A DNA stretch of 64,000 nucleotides from NCBI RefSeq assembly GCF_040225985.1, contig NZ_JBBPEU010000012.1, forward strand, positions 50,839 to 114,838. Reading direction: 5' to 3'. This DNA is from Shimia sp040225985 (GTDB lineage Bacteria; Pseudomonadota; Alphaproteobacteria; Rhodobacterales; Rhodobacteraceae). Below the pieces are notes generated by a model that did no database searches, had not been told where the DNA came from, and saw only the letters and a list, made by a program, of their open reading frames with translations. The translations under genes and the position numbers were made by a program. Below are positions 42,346-50,775 of the stretch, piece after piece; position 1 is the first letter of the stretch, and each line of letters begins with the position of its first letter.

Positions 42346-43542
42346 TCACTCGGTCGTCAGCCCCGTCAATGCTGCCGCAAATTCTTCAGGATCAAACGGG
42401 GCAAGGTCATCAATCTGTTCACCCACCCCGATGGCATGGATCGGCAAGCCGAACTTGTCGGCAAGGGAAACAAGGATACCGCCCTTGGCCGTCCCGTCGA
42501 GTTTGGTCATGACCAGCCCCGACACATCGGCCAGTTTCTGGAAGGTTTCGACCTGGCTCACCGCGTTCTGGCCTGTTGTCGCGTCAAGCACCAGAAGCGT
42601 GTTGTGCGGCGCAGTTTCATCTTTCTTGCGGATCACGCGCACGATCTTGGCCAGTTCTTCCATGAGGTCGGCGCGGTTCTGCAACCGTCCAGCGGTGTCG
42701 ATCATCAAAAGGTCCGCGCCCTCTTCCTGCGCCTTGGTCATGGCGTCAAAGGCAAGGCTGGCCGGATCAGACCCTTCGGGCGCAGTCAGGACAGGCACGC
42801 CGGCGCGATCACCCCAGACCTGCAACTGTTCGACAGCCGCTGCGCGGAAGGTGTCACCGGCGGCAATCACAACCTTCTTGCCAGCCGATTTGAACTGGCT
42901 CGCCAGTTTGCCGATTGTGGTTGTCTTGCCCGACCCGTTGACCCCGACCACCAGCACGACCTGTGGCGTGTTGGGATAAAGAGGCAGAGGCCGCGCAACG
43001 GGCTCCATGACGCGCGCGATTTCATCGGCAAGGATTTTCTTGATCTCGTCGGTCGAGAGCCGCTTGCCGAACCGCCCCTCGGCAATGTTCGCAGTGACCC
43101 GCAGGGCCGTATCCACACCCATATCCGACGCAATCAACAGCTCTTCCAGCTGTTCCAACATGTCGTCATCCAGCACGCGCTTGACGACGGGCTTGCTGCC
43201 TGCGCGCCCGGTCAGCCGCGCAAGGAAACCGGGTTTCGCGGCAGGTTCGGGCTCGGTCCGAGGCTCTTCTGCAGTCACTTCGGGCGCTGCGGGTGGCTCG
43301 GGCGTCTCGACCGGCGGCTCTTCGGGTGTTGGCTCGGGCGCAGCATCGAGAGGCGCGCTTTCGGGTTCTGCCGCATCTTTGCTCGGGGGCGCTGGTGTTG
43401 AAGCGGGCGCAGGGGCTGTTTGTGTCACATCCTGTTCCTGCGACACTTCCTCGCCGCCATCTTCGACGATCGCATCCAATCCTTCTTCAAGTTTGGAAGA
43501 CGATTTGAACAGCCTGTCCTTGAGCTTTGAAAAAAACGCCAT
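42346..43542 (-). CDS. ftsY: Signal recognition particle receptor FtsY
   Basis: GTPase that docks ribosome-SRP complexes at the membrane. The 398-residue protein starts with a basic amphipathic stretch (MAFFSKLKDRLFKSSSKLEEG) that binds lipid, then a Glu/Pro-rich A domain (about 25-110), then the NG domain. GTPase motifs are GVNGSGKTTTIGKLA (G1), DTFRAAAVEQL (G2), DTAGRLQNRADLMEEL (G3), TKLDGTAKGG (G4) and a closing GVGEQIDDLAPFDPEEF. The ATG at 43542 fits the amphipathic start; ten upstream in-frame residues do not. Next on the same strand are a DMT transporter and yciB. Confidence 0.97.
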   Translation of the reverse strand: MAFFSKLKDRLFKSSSKLEEGLDAIVEDGGEEVSQEQDVTQTAPAPASTPAPPSKDAAEPESAPLDAAPEPTPEEPPVETPEPPAAPEVTAEEPRTEPEPAAKPGFLARLTGRAGSKPVVKRVLDDDMLEQLEELLIASDMGVDTALRVTANIAEGRFGKRLSTDEIKKILADEIARVMEPVARPLPLYPNTPQVVLVVGVNGSGKTTTIGKLASQFKSAGKKVVIAAGDTFRAAAVEQLQVWGDRAGVPVLTAPEGSDPASLAFDAMTKAQEEGADLLMIDTAGRLQNRADLMEELAKIVRVIRKKDETAPHNTLLVLDATTGQNAVSQVETFQKLADVSGLVMTKLDGTAKGGILVSLADKFGLPIHAIGVGEQIDDLAPFDPEEFAAALTGLTTE

Positions 43543-43586
43543 TGCGAACTCCGGAAATACGTCTTTCTTCACCTACTGCGGATTTG

Positions 43587-44267
43587 TCAGATTTGGAAGA
43601 GCGGCCGCGCAAAGCCTGCGCCGATCAGGATCGCGCATTGCCCAAGCGCATAAAGCAACCAGAGAGACACAGAGGCGGGTACCTGCCAGCGCGAGGTGGC
43701 CGTCATGCGGAACAGCTGGATCGACAGGATCGTATCAGACGCCAGAAAGGCGAATGCCCCCCAGACGGCGATATCCCGCCCCTCAAGTGACAATGCAGTC
43801 AACCCCATAGCGGCAATCAAAACCACATAAAGCCGCACCGGCGATTTCATCACGCCGGCATGGGGGATCAGCCAGAATTCGGTCGAAAGGGCGAACACCA
43901 CCATCGCAACAATCGCCAGCGTGCCAACATTCGACACTTCCCCGATTTGAAGAAAGTGCAGGATATAAAGCAAATGTGCCGAGGCAAAGGCAACCAACCC
44001 AACCAGAAACGGCTTTTCCCCGTCGCGGGACAAGGCGATATCGCCCAAGGCGGACAAGGCCAGCCCGGCAACGACCAGTGGCGCCGCGAAATTAACTGCC
44101 CCCGCCACCGCAAAGGCCAGCAAGGGCACCGCCTTGACCAGCGTCTTAGGTATACTTGGCCCGCGATAGCAAAAGCCCACAGCGTAGATCGCAGCGAACA
44201 ACAGTCCGACCGAAAGGCTGGCATACATTGTCGATTGGCGCAGAGCAATTTCTTCCAGAACGGTCAT
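43587..44267 (-). CDS. YhhN family protein (lysoplasmalogenase-like)
   Basis: A 226-residue membrane protein with about eight hydrophobic segments. The YhhN signatures are GLALSALGDIALSRDGEKPFLVGL near residue 77, FASAHLLYILHF and the C-terminal AFLASDTILSIQLF with acidic residues inside the membrane. Family members include mammalian TMEM86B, a lysoplasmalogenase that splits the vinyl ether of lysoplasmalogens; bacterial substrates are less clear. The ATG at 44267 is 5 bases after GAGG. It lies between a terminator upstream and ftsY 44 bases downstream. Confidence 0.87.
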   Translation of the reverse strand: MTVLEEIALRQSTMYASLSVGLLFAAIYAVGFCYRGPSIPKTLVKAVPLLAFAVAGAVNFAAPLVVAGLALSALGDIALSRDGEKPFLVGLVAFASAHLLYILHFLQIGEVSNVGTLAIVAMVVFALSTEFWLIPHAGVMKSPVRLYVVLIAAMGLTALSLEGRDIAVWGAFAFLASDTILSIQLFRMTATSRWQVPASVSLWLLYALGQCAILIGAGFARPLFQI

Positions 44268-44333
44268 TAGGGCCTCGTTGTGCAGTGCGGGCACTAAACC
44301 AGTCGCGGGGCAAAATGTCTCGCGTACTTTTCC

Positions 44334-44362
44334 AAAAAAATACCCCGCTACGGGGCGGGGTA
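44334..44362 (-). terminator. Rho-independent terminator after the NuoE-NuoF fusion gene
   Basis: On the minus strand TACCCCG pairs with CGGGGTA around an eight-base loop and runs straight into seven T. It starts 33 bases past the stop of the fusion gene, marking the end of that transcript. Confidence 0.92.
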
Positions 44363-44395
44363 CAGGGTTTCACATGTCCGGCGCTTTAATGCGCT

Positions 44396-46084
44396 TCAAA
44401 CCTCGTCGGGGAAATGCTTGATTGTCAGACGGATCGGGTTGGGCGCCGCCTGCCCCAAACCGCAGATCGACGCATCCACCATGGTCTGGCTGAGCTCTTC
44501 CAGCAAATCCTGATCCCAATGATCCGCCTGCATCAACTTGACGGCTTTTTCACAGCCCACCCGACAGGGCGTACATTGCCCACAGCTTTCGTCCTCGAAA
44601 AAGCGCAGCATGTTTAGCGCCGCCGCGCGGGCGCTGTCCTGATCGGACAGGACGACAACTGCCGCCGATCCGATGAAGGTGCCCAACGGTTGCAGCGTGT
44701 CAAAATCCAGCGGCACATCGTTGATCGACGCAGGCAACAACCCCGACGAAGGCCCGCCCGGCTGGTAGGCCTTGAAACTGTGCCCTTCGGCCATGCCGCC
44801 CGCGGCCTCGATAATGTCCAGAATGGTCGAACCTGCGGGCAGCAGATAGACCCCCGGATTGGCCACGCGGCCAGACACGGAATAGTTTCGCAAACCACGA
44901 CGCCCGTTCTTTTCCGTCGCGTTCAGCACCTCGGGACCAAAGCGCACGATGCGCGCAACCCAGTAAAGCGACTCGACATTGTGCACCAGCGTCGGCTGAC
45001 CAAAGACACCGACCTGCGCAACAAAGGGCGGGCGGTGGCGCGGCTCGCCGCGTTTGCCTTCGATCGACTCGATCATCGCGGATTCTTCCCCGCAGATATA
45101 AGCCCCGGCCCCGCGACGCAGGTCGATATATCCGGGCTCGACCAGGCCCTCGGCCTCGAGGTTGGCAACCTCGCGGCGCAAAATTTCGCGCACGGCAGGG
45201 TTTTCGTCGCGGATATAGACAAAACATGTAACGGCCTCGACGGCCCAGGCTGCGATTAGCATCCCCTCAAGGAACATATGCGGATTGCGTTCAAGGTGGT
45301 GGCGGTCCTTGAACGTGCCGGGTTCGCCTTCATCCCCGTTGACGGCAAGATAACGCGGACCGGGGTTGGCCCGCACGAACCCCCATTTGGTGCCGGACGG
45401 AAAACCGGCCCCGCCCAGGCCGCGCAGGCCGGCCTCTTTGATCTGGGCTTGAACCTCTTCCCAATTACCGTTTTCGCGCAGTTGTTGCAGCGTACGATAG
45501 CCGCCATCGGCTTTGTATTCGGCAAAGCCCTGATAATCCGGAATGCGGACATGGGTCTCGCCCGCGTGAATCGCCGCCATGACCTTTTCCGGCGTGGCGT
45601 GGTCGATGTGATTGTGGCCCAGTTCCAGCGTGGGCGCGGTATCACAGCGCCCCATGCAAGGCGCACGCAAGACGCGCACTTCGGACGGATCAAGCCCCTC
45701 TTCCAGCACCTTCTTGAGTTCCTGCGCCCCGGCCAGTTCGCAAGACAGGGAATCGCAGACCCGGATGGTCAGGGCGGGCGGCGGCGTTTCGCCCTCTTTG
45801 ACCACATCGAAATGTGCATAAAAGCTCGCCACCTCGTAAACCTCGGCCTGCGCTATGCGCATTTCCTCGGCCAGCGCCCGCAGATGAGGCGCCGACAGAT
45901 GGCCATAGGCATCCTGGATCAGGTGCAAAAACTCGATCAGAAGATCCCGGTTGCGCGGACGTTCACCCAGCAACGCCAGAACCTCGGCATGTGCAGTATC
46001 GTCCAGCTGGCGCCCTTTCGGGGTCTTGCGACCTTTGCCCTTGCCGGATTTCCAGATGCCTTTTTTCGAATCGTCCAGTGCCAT
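44396..46084 (-). CDS. NAD-dependent formate dehydrogenase beta-type subunit (NuoE-NuoF fusion)
   Basis: A 562-residue fusion. Residues of about 30-180 are NuoE-like, with [2Fe-2S] ligands in CDSLSC and APCMGRCD. The rest is NuoF-like: the FMN/NAD site GLRGLGGAGFPSGTKWG, NGDEGEPGTFKDRHH, GAGAYICGEESAMIESIEG and the [4Fe-4S] ligands in ESCGQCTPCRVG plus CGLGQAAPNPIRL. This layout matches the diaphorase chain of soluble formate dehydrogenases (Fdh1B-like), which passes electrons from formate to NAD+. The Mo/W catalytic alpha chain is not adjacent on either side, and a terminator follows. The ATG at 46084 was chosen for its AAGGA; one five codons upstream is possible. Confidence 0.88.
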   Translation of the reverse strand: MALDDSKKGIWKSGKGKGRKTPKGRQLDDTAHAEVLALLGERPRNRDLLIEFLHLIQDAYGHLSAPHLRALAEEMRIAQAEVYEVASFYAHFDVVKEGETPPPALTIRVCDSLSCELAGAQELKKVLEEGLDPSEVRVLRAPCMGRCDTAPTLELGHNHIDHATPEKVMAAIHAGETHVRIPDYQGFAEYKADGGYRTLQQLRENGNWEEVQAQIKEAGLRGLGGAGFPSGTKWGFVRANPGPRYLAVNGDEGEPGTFKDRHHLERNPHMFLEGMLIAAWAVEAVTCFVYIRDENPAVREILRREVANLEAEGLVEPGYIDLRRGAGAYICGEESAMIESIEGKRGEPRHRPPFVAQVGVFGQPTLVHNVESLYWVARIVRFGPEVLNATEKNGRRGLRNYSVSGRVANPGVYLLPAGSTILDIIEAAGGMAEGHSFKAYQPGGPSSGLLPASINDVPLDFDTLQPLGTFIGSAAVVVLSDQDSARAAALNMLRFFEDESCGQCTPCRVGCEKAVKLMQADHWDQDLLEELSQTMVDASICGLGQAAPNPIRLTIKHFPDEV

Positions 46085-46264
46085 TCCGGGTTCCTTCATC
46101 TTGATTCAGTCGCGAAAATAGCCTTTTGTCCGGGAAAGAGGGCATACCAAAAGCGACATGCATGCACCCGTAAGCGTTCTCTTGCGGGGTGAACCAAATG
46201 CCTTTTGCAAACGCCCCCTGTCAGGTTGGCCGGGGCAACCGATTTAGAACAGGCAACCTGACTG

Positions 46265-47290
46265 ATGCTCTGGTTTTCCATCGCCACACTTGTTCCTGTG
46301 CTGCTGCTGACACTTGCGGGTGTCTGGGGGGGCGCATTCTGTCTTGCAGCGCTGCTGTATCAGGGCGCGTTCGTGCATGTCATGGACCGGCTGGTGCATG
46401 GTGCGGCGGCCCGTAGGGGGGTCGGTGGAGAATTTCCGGTGGGTGAAGGCCTGGCGGTGAGCCTCGGTCTAGCGCATCTCTTATTAATTTGTCTTGCCGT
46501 CTACGCCGTTGGCGGACCAAGCGACCTGTCCGCATGGGAACGGGCAGCCTGTTTTATCGCCTTTGGTCTGTTCTTCGGACAGGTGAGCAATGCCAACGCC
46601 CACGAATTGATCCATAAGCAAGGGCGCTGGCCCCGTCGCCTTGGGGTTCTGGTCTATATCTCGCTGCTTTTCGGGCACCATGCCTCGGCCCATCCCAAGG
46701 TGCACCATATCTGGGTGGCGACAGAGCGCGACCCGAACAGCCCCGCCCCGAATGAAAGCTTCTATCGTTTCTGGCCACGCGCCTGGATCGGCAGTTTCCG
46801 AGAGGGGTTGCAGGCCGAAAACGACCTGCGCGCGCGGGCAAAAACGGACCTTTCAATCTGGTCGCACCCTTACGTGGCCTATATTCTGGGCGCTTGTGGC
46901 ATGGTCGCAGGTTCGGCCTTGTTGTTCGGGTGGGGCGGCATCGCGGCCCTCTTGGCCATCACTTGCTATGCCCAGATGCAACTCCTGCTGTCGGACTATG
47001 TGCAGCATTACGGATTGCGTCGAAAGCGCCTTGAGACCGGCAAGTTCGAACCCGTCGGCCCCGAGCACAGCTGGAACACACCCCATTTCTACAGTTCGGC
47101 CCTGATGCTGAACGCGCCGCGCCATTCAGACCACCACATGAACCCGTTGCGCACCTATCCCTCGTTGCAACTGGACGAAGCAACGATGCCCGTGTTGCCC
47201 CGATCCTTGCCGGTCATGGCGACCCTTGCCCTGTGGCCACGCAAATGGCGGGCCGTGATGAACCCGCGGGTGGCGGCGCTTTCCACATAA
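46265..47290 (+). CDS. AlkB-like membrane di-iron hydroxylase/desaturase
   Basis: A 341-residue membrane protein of the fatty acid hydroxylase/alkane monooxygenase group. All histidine clusters that bind the di-iron centre are present: NAHELIHKQ near residue 117, GHHASAHPKVHHIW near 140, and LNAPRHSDHHMNP near 285, with a further SDYVQHYGLRR. About six membrane segments are visible. AlkB-type enzymes use rubredoxin to hydroxylate alkanes; no rubredoxin gene is nearby. Alkane monooxygenase is the likely label, but an XylM-like substrate is possible. It diverges from the NuoE-NuoF fusion over 180 bases. Confidence 0.85.
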   Translation: MLWFSIATLVPVLLLTLAGVWGGAFCLAALLYQGAFVHVMDRLVHGAAARRGVGGEFPVGEGLAVSLGLAHLLLICLAVYAVGGPSDLSAWERAACFIAFGLFFGQVSNANAHELIHKQGRWPRRLGVLVYISLLFGHHASAHPKVHHIWVATERDPNSPAPNESFYRFWPRAWIGSFREGLQAENDLRARAKTDLSIWSHPYVAYILGACGMVAGSALLFGWGGIAALLAITCYAQMQLLLSDYVQHYGLRRKRLETGKFEPVGPEHSWNTPHFYSSALMLNAPRHSDHHMNPLRTYPSLQLDEATMPVLPRSLPVMATLALWPRKWRAVMNPRVAALST

Positions 47291-47329
47291 GGCTTGGCAG
47301 CGGCCCCCGTCCTCTGGCAGTCTTGCACT

Positions 47330-47716
47330 ATGCGGTTTCTTTTCCTCTTCCTGTTCCTGCCCGTCATGGCAACGGCCGAAACACCCCTGTCAGCGCAGGC
47401 GTTCGAACAGCGCACCCTTGGCAAAATCCTGTTCTACGGTGCGGATGGCACACGCTATGGGGTCGAGGAATACCTGCCGGATCGCCGCGTGCGCTGGTCA
47501 TTCCTGGATGGGAAATGCAAAGACGGCATCTGGTACGAAAGCGGGCCGCAGATCTGCTTTGTCTACGAAGACAACCCCGAGCCGCAATGCTGGCTGTTTT
47601 TCGAGGATGGTGTCGGGTTGCGTGCCGAATTTGCCACCGGGGACGACCCGACCGTGCTGTACGAAGTTGAGACGGGGGACGAGATGCTGTGCCTTGGTCC
47701 CGACGTCGGGGTTTAA
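47330..47716 (+). CDS. Hypothetical exported protein
   Basis: A 128-residue protein with a clear signal peptide (MRFLFLFLFLPVMATA) and a mature domain of about 110 residues with four cysteines (GKCKDG, PQICFVY, EPQCWLFF, EMLCLGP) that could form two disulfides. The pattern ALGKILFYG-like start, YGVEEYLPDRRVRW and KDGIWYESGPQICF recurs in Roseobacter periplasmic hypotheticals. Function is unknown. The ATG at 47330 was chosen because it puts the signal peptide at the start. It sits 40 bases after the AlkB-like gene on the same strand. Confidence 0.75.
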   Translation: MRFLFLFLFLPVMATAETPLSAQAFEQRTLGKILFYGADGTRYGVEEYLPDRRVRWSFLDGKCKDGIWYESGPQICFVYEDNPEPQCWLFFEDGVGLRAEFATGDDPTVLYEVETGDEMLCLGPDVGV

Positions 47717-47717
47717 C

Positions 47718-47755
47718 CTGACCGCAAAAGCAGGTCAGACATCTGAAGCGATGTC
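47718..47755. terminator. Two small hairpins between convergent genes
   Basis: CTGACC (47718-47723) pairs with GGTCAG (47733-47738), and GACATC (47738-47743) with GATGTC (47750-47755), filling the whole gap between the convergent exported-protein gene and xseA. There is no T run, so the terminator role is tentative. Confidence 0.4.
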
Positions 47756-49240
47756 CTAGAAGAGACTGCCTTGTGTGGGCGAGGGATTCGGTTTGGGCGC
47801 TTTCTTTGCCGCCGGCTTGGCCCCCAACTTGAAGGTGCCGTCTGCGAACTCGATCTCGATCTCGCTGGCCTTGCGCGCCGCCTTGGTGCTGGTCACCAGA
47901 TCGCCATCGCCGCGCACCACGGCATAGCCGCGTTCCAACGTTGCCTTGTACCCAAGCGTGATGCGCAGACGCTCAAGCCCGGCGAGTTTTTCTTTCTGCG
48001 TTTCGATGCGGCGCCGGAACAGATCTTCAAGGCGACCACCAGTCACCTCAAGCTTGTCCTTGCGGCGTGCGATTTCTCGGGTCAGGGCGACAGGGCTCAG
48101 CCGGTCGGCACGCCGACCCAGCGCCTGTCGCTTGGTGTCGATCATGCGTTTCAGGGCACTGGCGCGCAGGCTTCCACTGGTTTCACTCAATTTGACGCGG
48201 CGCTGTTGCACCCCGGCCTGCAAGGCACGCGGCAGGGCCTCGGACGCATTGTCCAGACGCTGCGCCGGTGTTTGCAGCAGGGTATCGGGGCGCGGCAGGG
48301 CGCGGGCAAGGTCGCGTAAACGCTGGCCCCGACGGGACACGCCCTCGCTCAGGGCCCGCGTCAGGCGTGCTCCCTGCTCGTCTGTCCAGCCCAGCAAGTC
48401 CAGCCGCACCGGAACGGCCATTTCTGCCGCAGCGGTCGGGGTGGGCGCGCGACGGTCCGAGACAAAGTCGATCAGCGTCGTATCTGTTTCATGCCCCACG
48501 GCCGAGATCAGGGGAATATCGCTGGCCGCGGCCGCCCGGGCAACGATTTCCTCGTTGAACCCCCAGAGGTCTTCAATACTCCCACCGCCCCGCGCTACGA
48601 TCAGCAGGTCAGGGCGCGGCATGGCCCCGCCGGGAGTCAGGGCATTGAACCCCGAGATGGCGCGCGCCACCTGCGACGCGCATTGTTCGCCCTGCACGGC
48701 AACCGGCCAGATCAACACCTTGCGCGGGAACCTGTCGCGCAACCGGTGCAGGATATCACGGATCACCGCCCCCGAGGGCGAGGTCACGACACCGATGATC
48801 TCGGGCAGATAGGGCAGCGGTTTCTTGCGTTCCGGCGCGAACAGACCCTCGGCAGCCAGCTGTTTTTTGCGTTTTTCAAGCATCGCCATCAGCGCGCCTT
48901 CGCCCGCGACGGTGACGTCATCGACGTTGATCTGGTACTTGGACTGGCTGCCGAAGGTCGTTAGCTTGCCGGTGACGACAACCTCCATGCCCTCTTCGGG
49001 CATCATGGACAGGCGACTGACCTGCCCTTTCCAGCTGACCGCGGCAATGACAGACCGGTCGTCCTTGACATCGAAATAGAGATGCCCCGACCGCGCCAGC
49101 ATCACGCGCCCGACCTCACCACGCACGCGCACCCGCCCGAACGCCCCCTCGATGGTGCGTTTCAGGGCCCCGGAAATTTCCGATACGCTAAATTCCGGGG
49201 CGTTTTCGCCCTCAATCGGGGAATCGATCAGGTCGGACAT
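47756..49240 (-). CDS. xseA: Exodeoxyribonuclease VII large subunit
   Basis: Large chain of exonuclease VII, which degrades single-stranded DNA from both ends. The 494-residue protein has the N-terminal OB-fold (FSVSEISGALKRTIEGAFG, then RVRGEVGRV and HLYFDVKDD), the catalytic core (GVVTSPSGAVIRDILHRLRDRFP, LIVARGGGSIEDLWGFN, SAVGHETDTTLIDFVSD, RAPTPTAAAEMAVP) and a coiled C-terminus. The ATG at 49240 is preferred. A 139-residue upstream extension of the frame is antisense to purD and has no similarity. XseB is not in the window. It diverges from purD over 76 bases. Confidence 0.96.
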   Translation of the reverse strand: MSDLIDSPIEGENAPEFSVSEISGALKRTIEGAFGRVRVRGEVGRVMLARSGHLYFDVKDDRSVIAAVSWKGQVSRLSMMPEEGMEVVVTGKLTTFGSQSKYQINVDDVTVAGEGALMAMLEKRKKQLAAEGLFAPERKKPLPYLPEIIGVVTSPSGAVIRDILHRLRDRFPRKVLIWPVAVQGEQCASQVARAISGFNALTPGGAMPRPDLLIVARGGGSIEDLWGFNEEIVARAAAASDIPLISAVGHETDTTLIDFVSDRRAPTPTAAAEMAVPVRLDLLGWTDEQGARLTRALSEGVSRRGQRLRDLARALPRPDTLLQTPAQRLDNASEALPRALQAGVQQRRVKLSETSGSLRASALKRMIDTKRQALGRRADRLSPVALTREIARRKDKLEVTGGRLEDLFRRRIETQKEKLAGLERLRITLGYKATLERGYAVVRGDGDLVTSTKAARKASEIEIEFADGTFKLGAKPAAKKAPKPNPSPTQGSLF

Positions 49241-49316
49241 TTGGCCTCGCTTGTCAGACAGTTCGCCACAGCTTAGAACGCCTGCAAACGAAGGCCAAGC
49301 AGAAGGGCATCCCCCA

Positions 49317-50579
49317 ATGAACATCCTCATCCTCGGTAGCGGCGGGCGCGAACATGCGCTGGCATGGGCTGTCATGCAGAACCCGAAATGTGACAAGCTG
49401 ATCGTCGCGCCGGGCAATGCGGGGATCGCCAAGATCGCCGATTGCGCAAGCTTTGACATCGAGGATGGCGGCGTGGTGGTGAACTTTGCCGAAGAGAATG
49501 CCATCGACTTTGTCATTATCGGCCCTGAGGCCCCGCTGGCCGCAGGCGTGGCGGACCGTCTGCGCGAGGCCGGCATTCTTGTGTTCGGACCGTCCGAAGG
49601 CGCAGCCAAATTGGAAGCCTCGAAAAGCTTTACCAAGGAAATCTGCGACGCGGCCAAGGCACCGACTGCAGCCTATGGACATTTCACCGACGCCGAGGCC
49701 GCCAAAACGTATATCCGCGAACAAGGCGCGCCCATTGTGGTCAAGGCCGACGGGCTGGCCGCGGGCAAGGGGGTGATCGTCGCCATGGACGACCAAACCG
49801 CGCTGGACGCCATCGACGACATGTTCGGCGGCGCTTTTGGGGGCGCAGGGGCCGAAGTGGTGATCGAAGAGTTCATGGAAGGTGAGGAAGCGTCTTTCTT
49901 CATCCTGTGCGATGGCAAGACCGCGCTGCCCATCGGCACGGCCCAAGACCACAAGCGCGTGGGCGAAGGCGATACCGGCCTGAACACCGGCGGTATGGGG
50001 GCCTATTCGCCTGCGCCCGTTCTCTCGGACGAGATCGCGCAAAAGGCGCTGGACGAGATCATCCAGCCCACGATCGACGAAATGGCCAAACGCGGCACGC
50101 CCTATCAAGGGGTGCTCTATGCCGGGCTGATGATCAAGGACGGCGAACCCCGCCTTGTGGAATACAACGTGCGCTTTGGTGATCCTGAATGTCAGGTTCT
50201 GATGATGCGCCTTGGCGCTCAGGCGATGGACCTGATGCACGCTGCTGCCGAAGAACGTCTGGCCGAGGCGCAGGTCAACTGGGCCGACGACCACGCAATC
50301 ACGGTGGTGATGGCGGCGAACGGCTATCCGGGCAGTTACGATAAAGGCAGCGTCATCAAGGGGCTTGATGGCCTGCCCGAAGATAGCAAGAACATGGTGT
50401 TTCACGCAGGCACAACCGCCAAGGACGGGGCTATCATGGCAAGTGGCGGGCGGGTCCTGAACGTGACCGCGCGCGGTGCCACCCTGCAGGAAGCCCGGGA
50501 TCGTGCCTATGAGATGGTTGAAGCCATCGACTGGCCCGGCGGGTTCTACCGTCGAGATATCGGCTGGCGCGCGCTCTGA
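49317..50579 (+). CDS. purD: Phosphoribosylamine--glycine ligase
   Basis: Second step of purine synthesis: ATP-dependent joining of glycine to phosphoribosylamine. The 420-residue protein begins MNILILGSGGREHALAWA. Family blocks include GPEAPLAAGVADRLREAG, GPSEGAAKLEASKSFTK, the ATP-grasp VKADGLAAGKGVIVA, QDHKRVGEGDTGLNTGGMG and YNVRFGDPECQVLM. The ATG at 49317 matches the family start, with an AAGG upstream; the open frame before it (55 codons) is antisense to xseA. It stands alone; no other pur gene is adjacent. Confidence 0.97.
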   Translation: MNILILGSGGREHALAWAVMQNPKCDKLIVAPGNAGIAKIADCASFDIEDGGVVVNFAEENAIDFVIIGPEAPLAAGVADRLREAGILVFGPSEGAAKLEASKSFTKEICDAAKAPTAAYGHFTDAEAAKTYIREQGAPIVVKADGLAAGKGVIVAMDDQTALDAIDDMFGGAFGGAGAEVVIEEFMEGEEASFFILCDGKTALPIGTAQDHKRVGEGDTGLNTGGMGAYSPAPVLSDEIAQKALDEIIQPTIDEMAKRGTPYQGVLYAGLMIKDGEPRLVEYNVRFGDPECQVLMMRLGAQAMDLMHAAAEERLAEAQVNWADDHAITVVMAANGYPGSYDKGSVIKGLDGLPEDSKNMVFHAGTTAKDGAIMASGGRVLNVTARGATLQEARDRAYEMVEAIDWPGGFYRRDIGWRAL

Positions 50580-50775
50580 TCTGCTCCTCGGAGCGTGACC
50601 ACCGCGCCTTGCACTCCCCATGTTCTTCTAGAATGTCGTATGCGTCAGACCCCACCTTTGGATGAGGGTCTGCTATCTGGCGTCTTTGGTCCTGTGAGCG
50701 TCGTATAGAACGCGCCAGAGAATTGTGTCATTTTGTAATCGTCCAGTTTGCAGCCATGAAAACCGGACCAGAAAA

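Noticed and set aside
49241..49657. 139-residue N-terminal extension of xseA
   Set aside because: It is antisense to the start of purD and XseA families begin at the OB-fold after the ATG at 49240.
49254..50621. A 455-codon minus-strand frame
   Set aside because: Exact antisense of purD with no recognisable domain.
50646..50672. CAGACCC/GGGTCTG hairpin after purD
   Set aside because: Stem with a 13-base loop and no T run; possible terminator but too weak to list as a feature.
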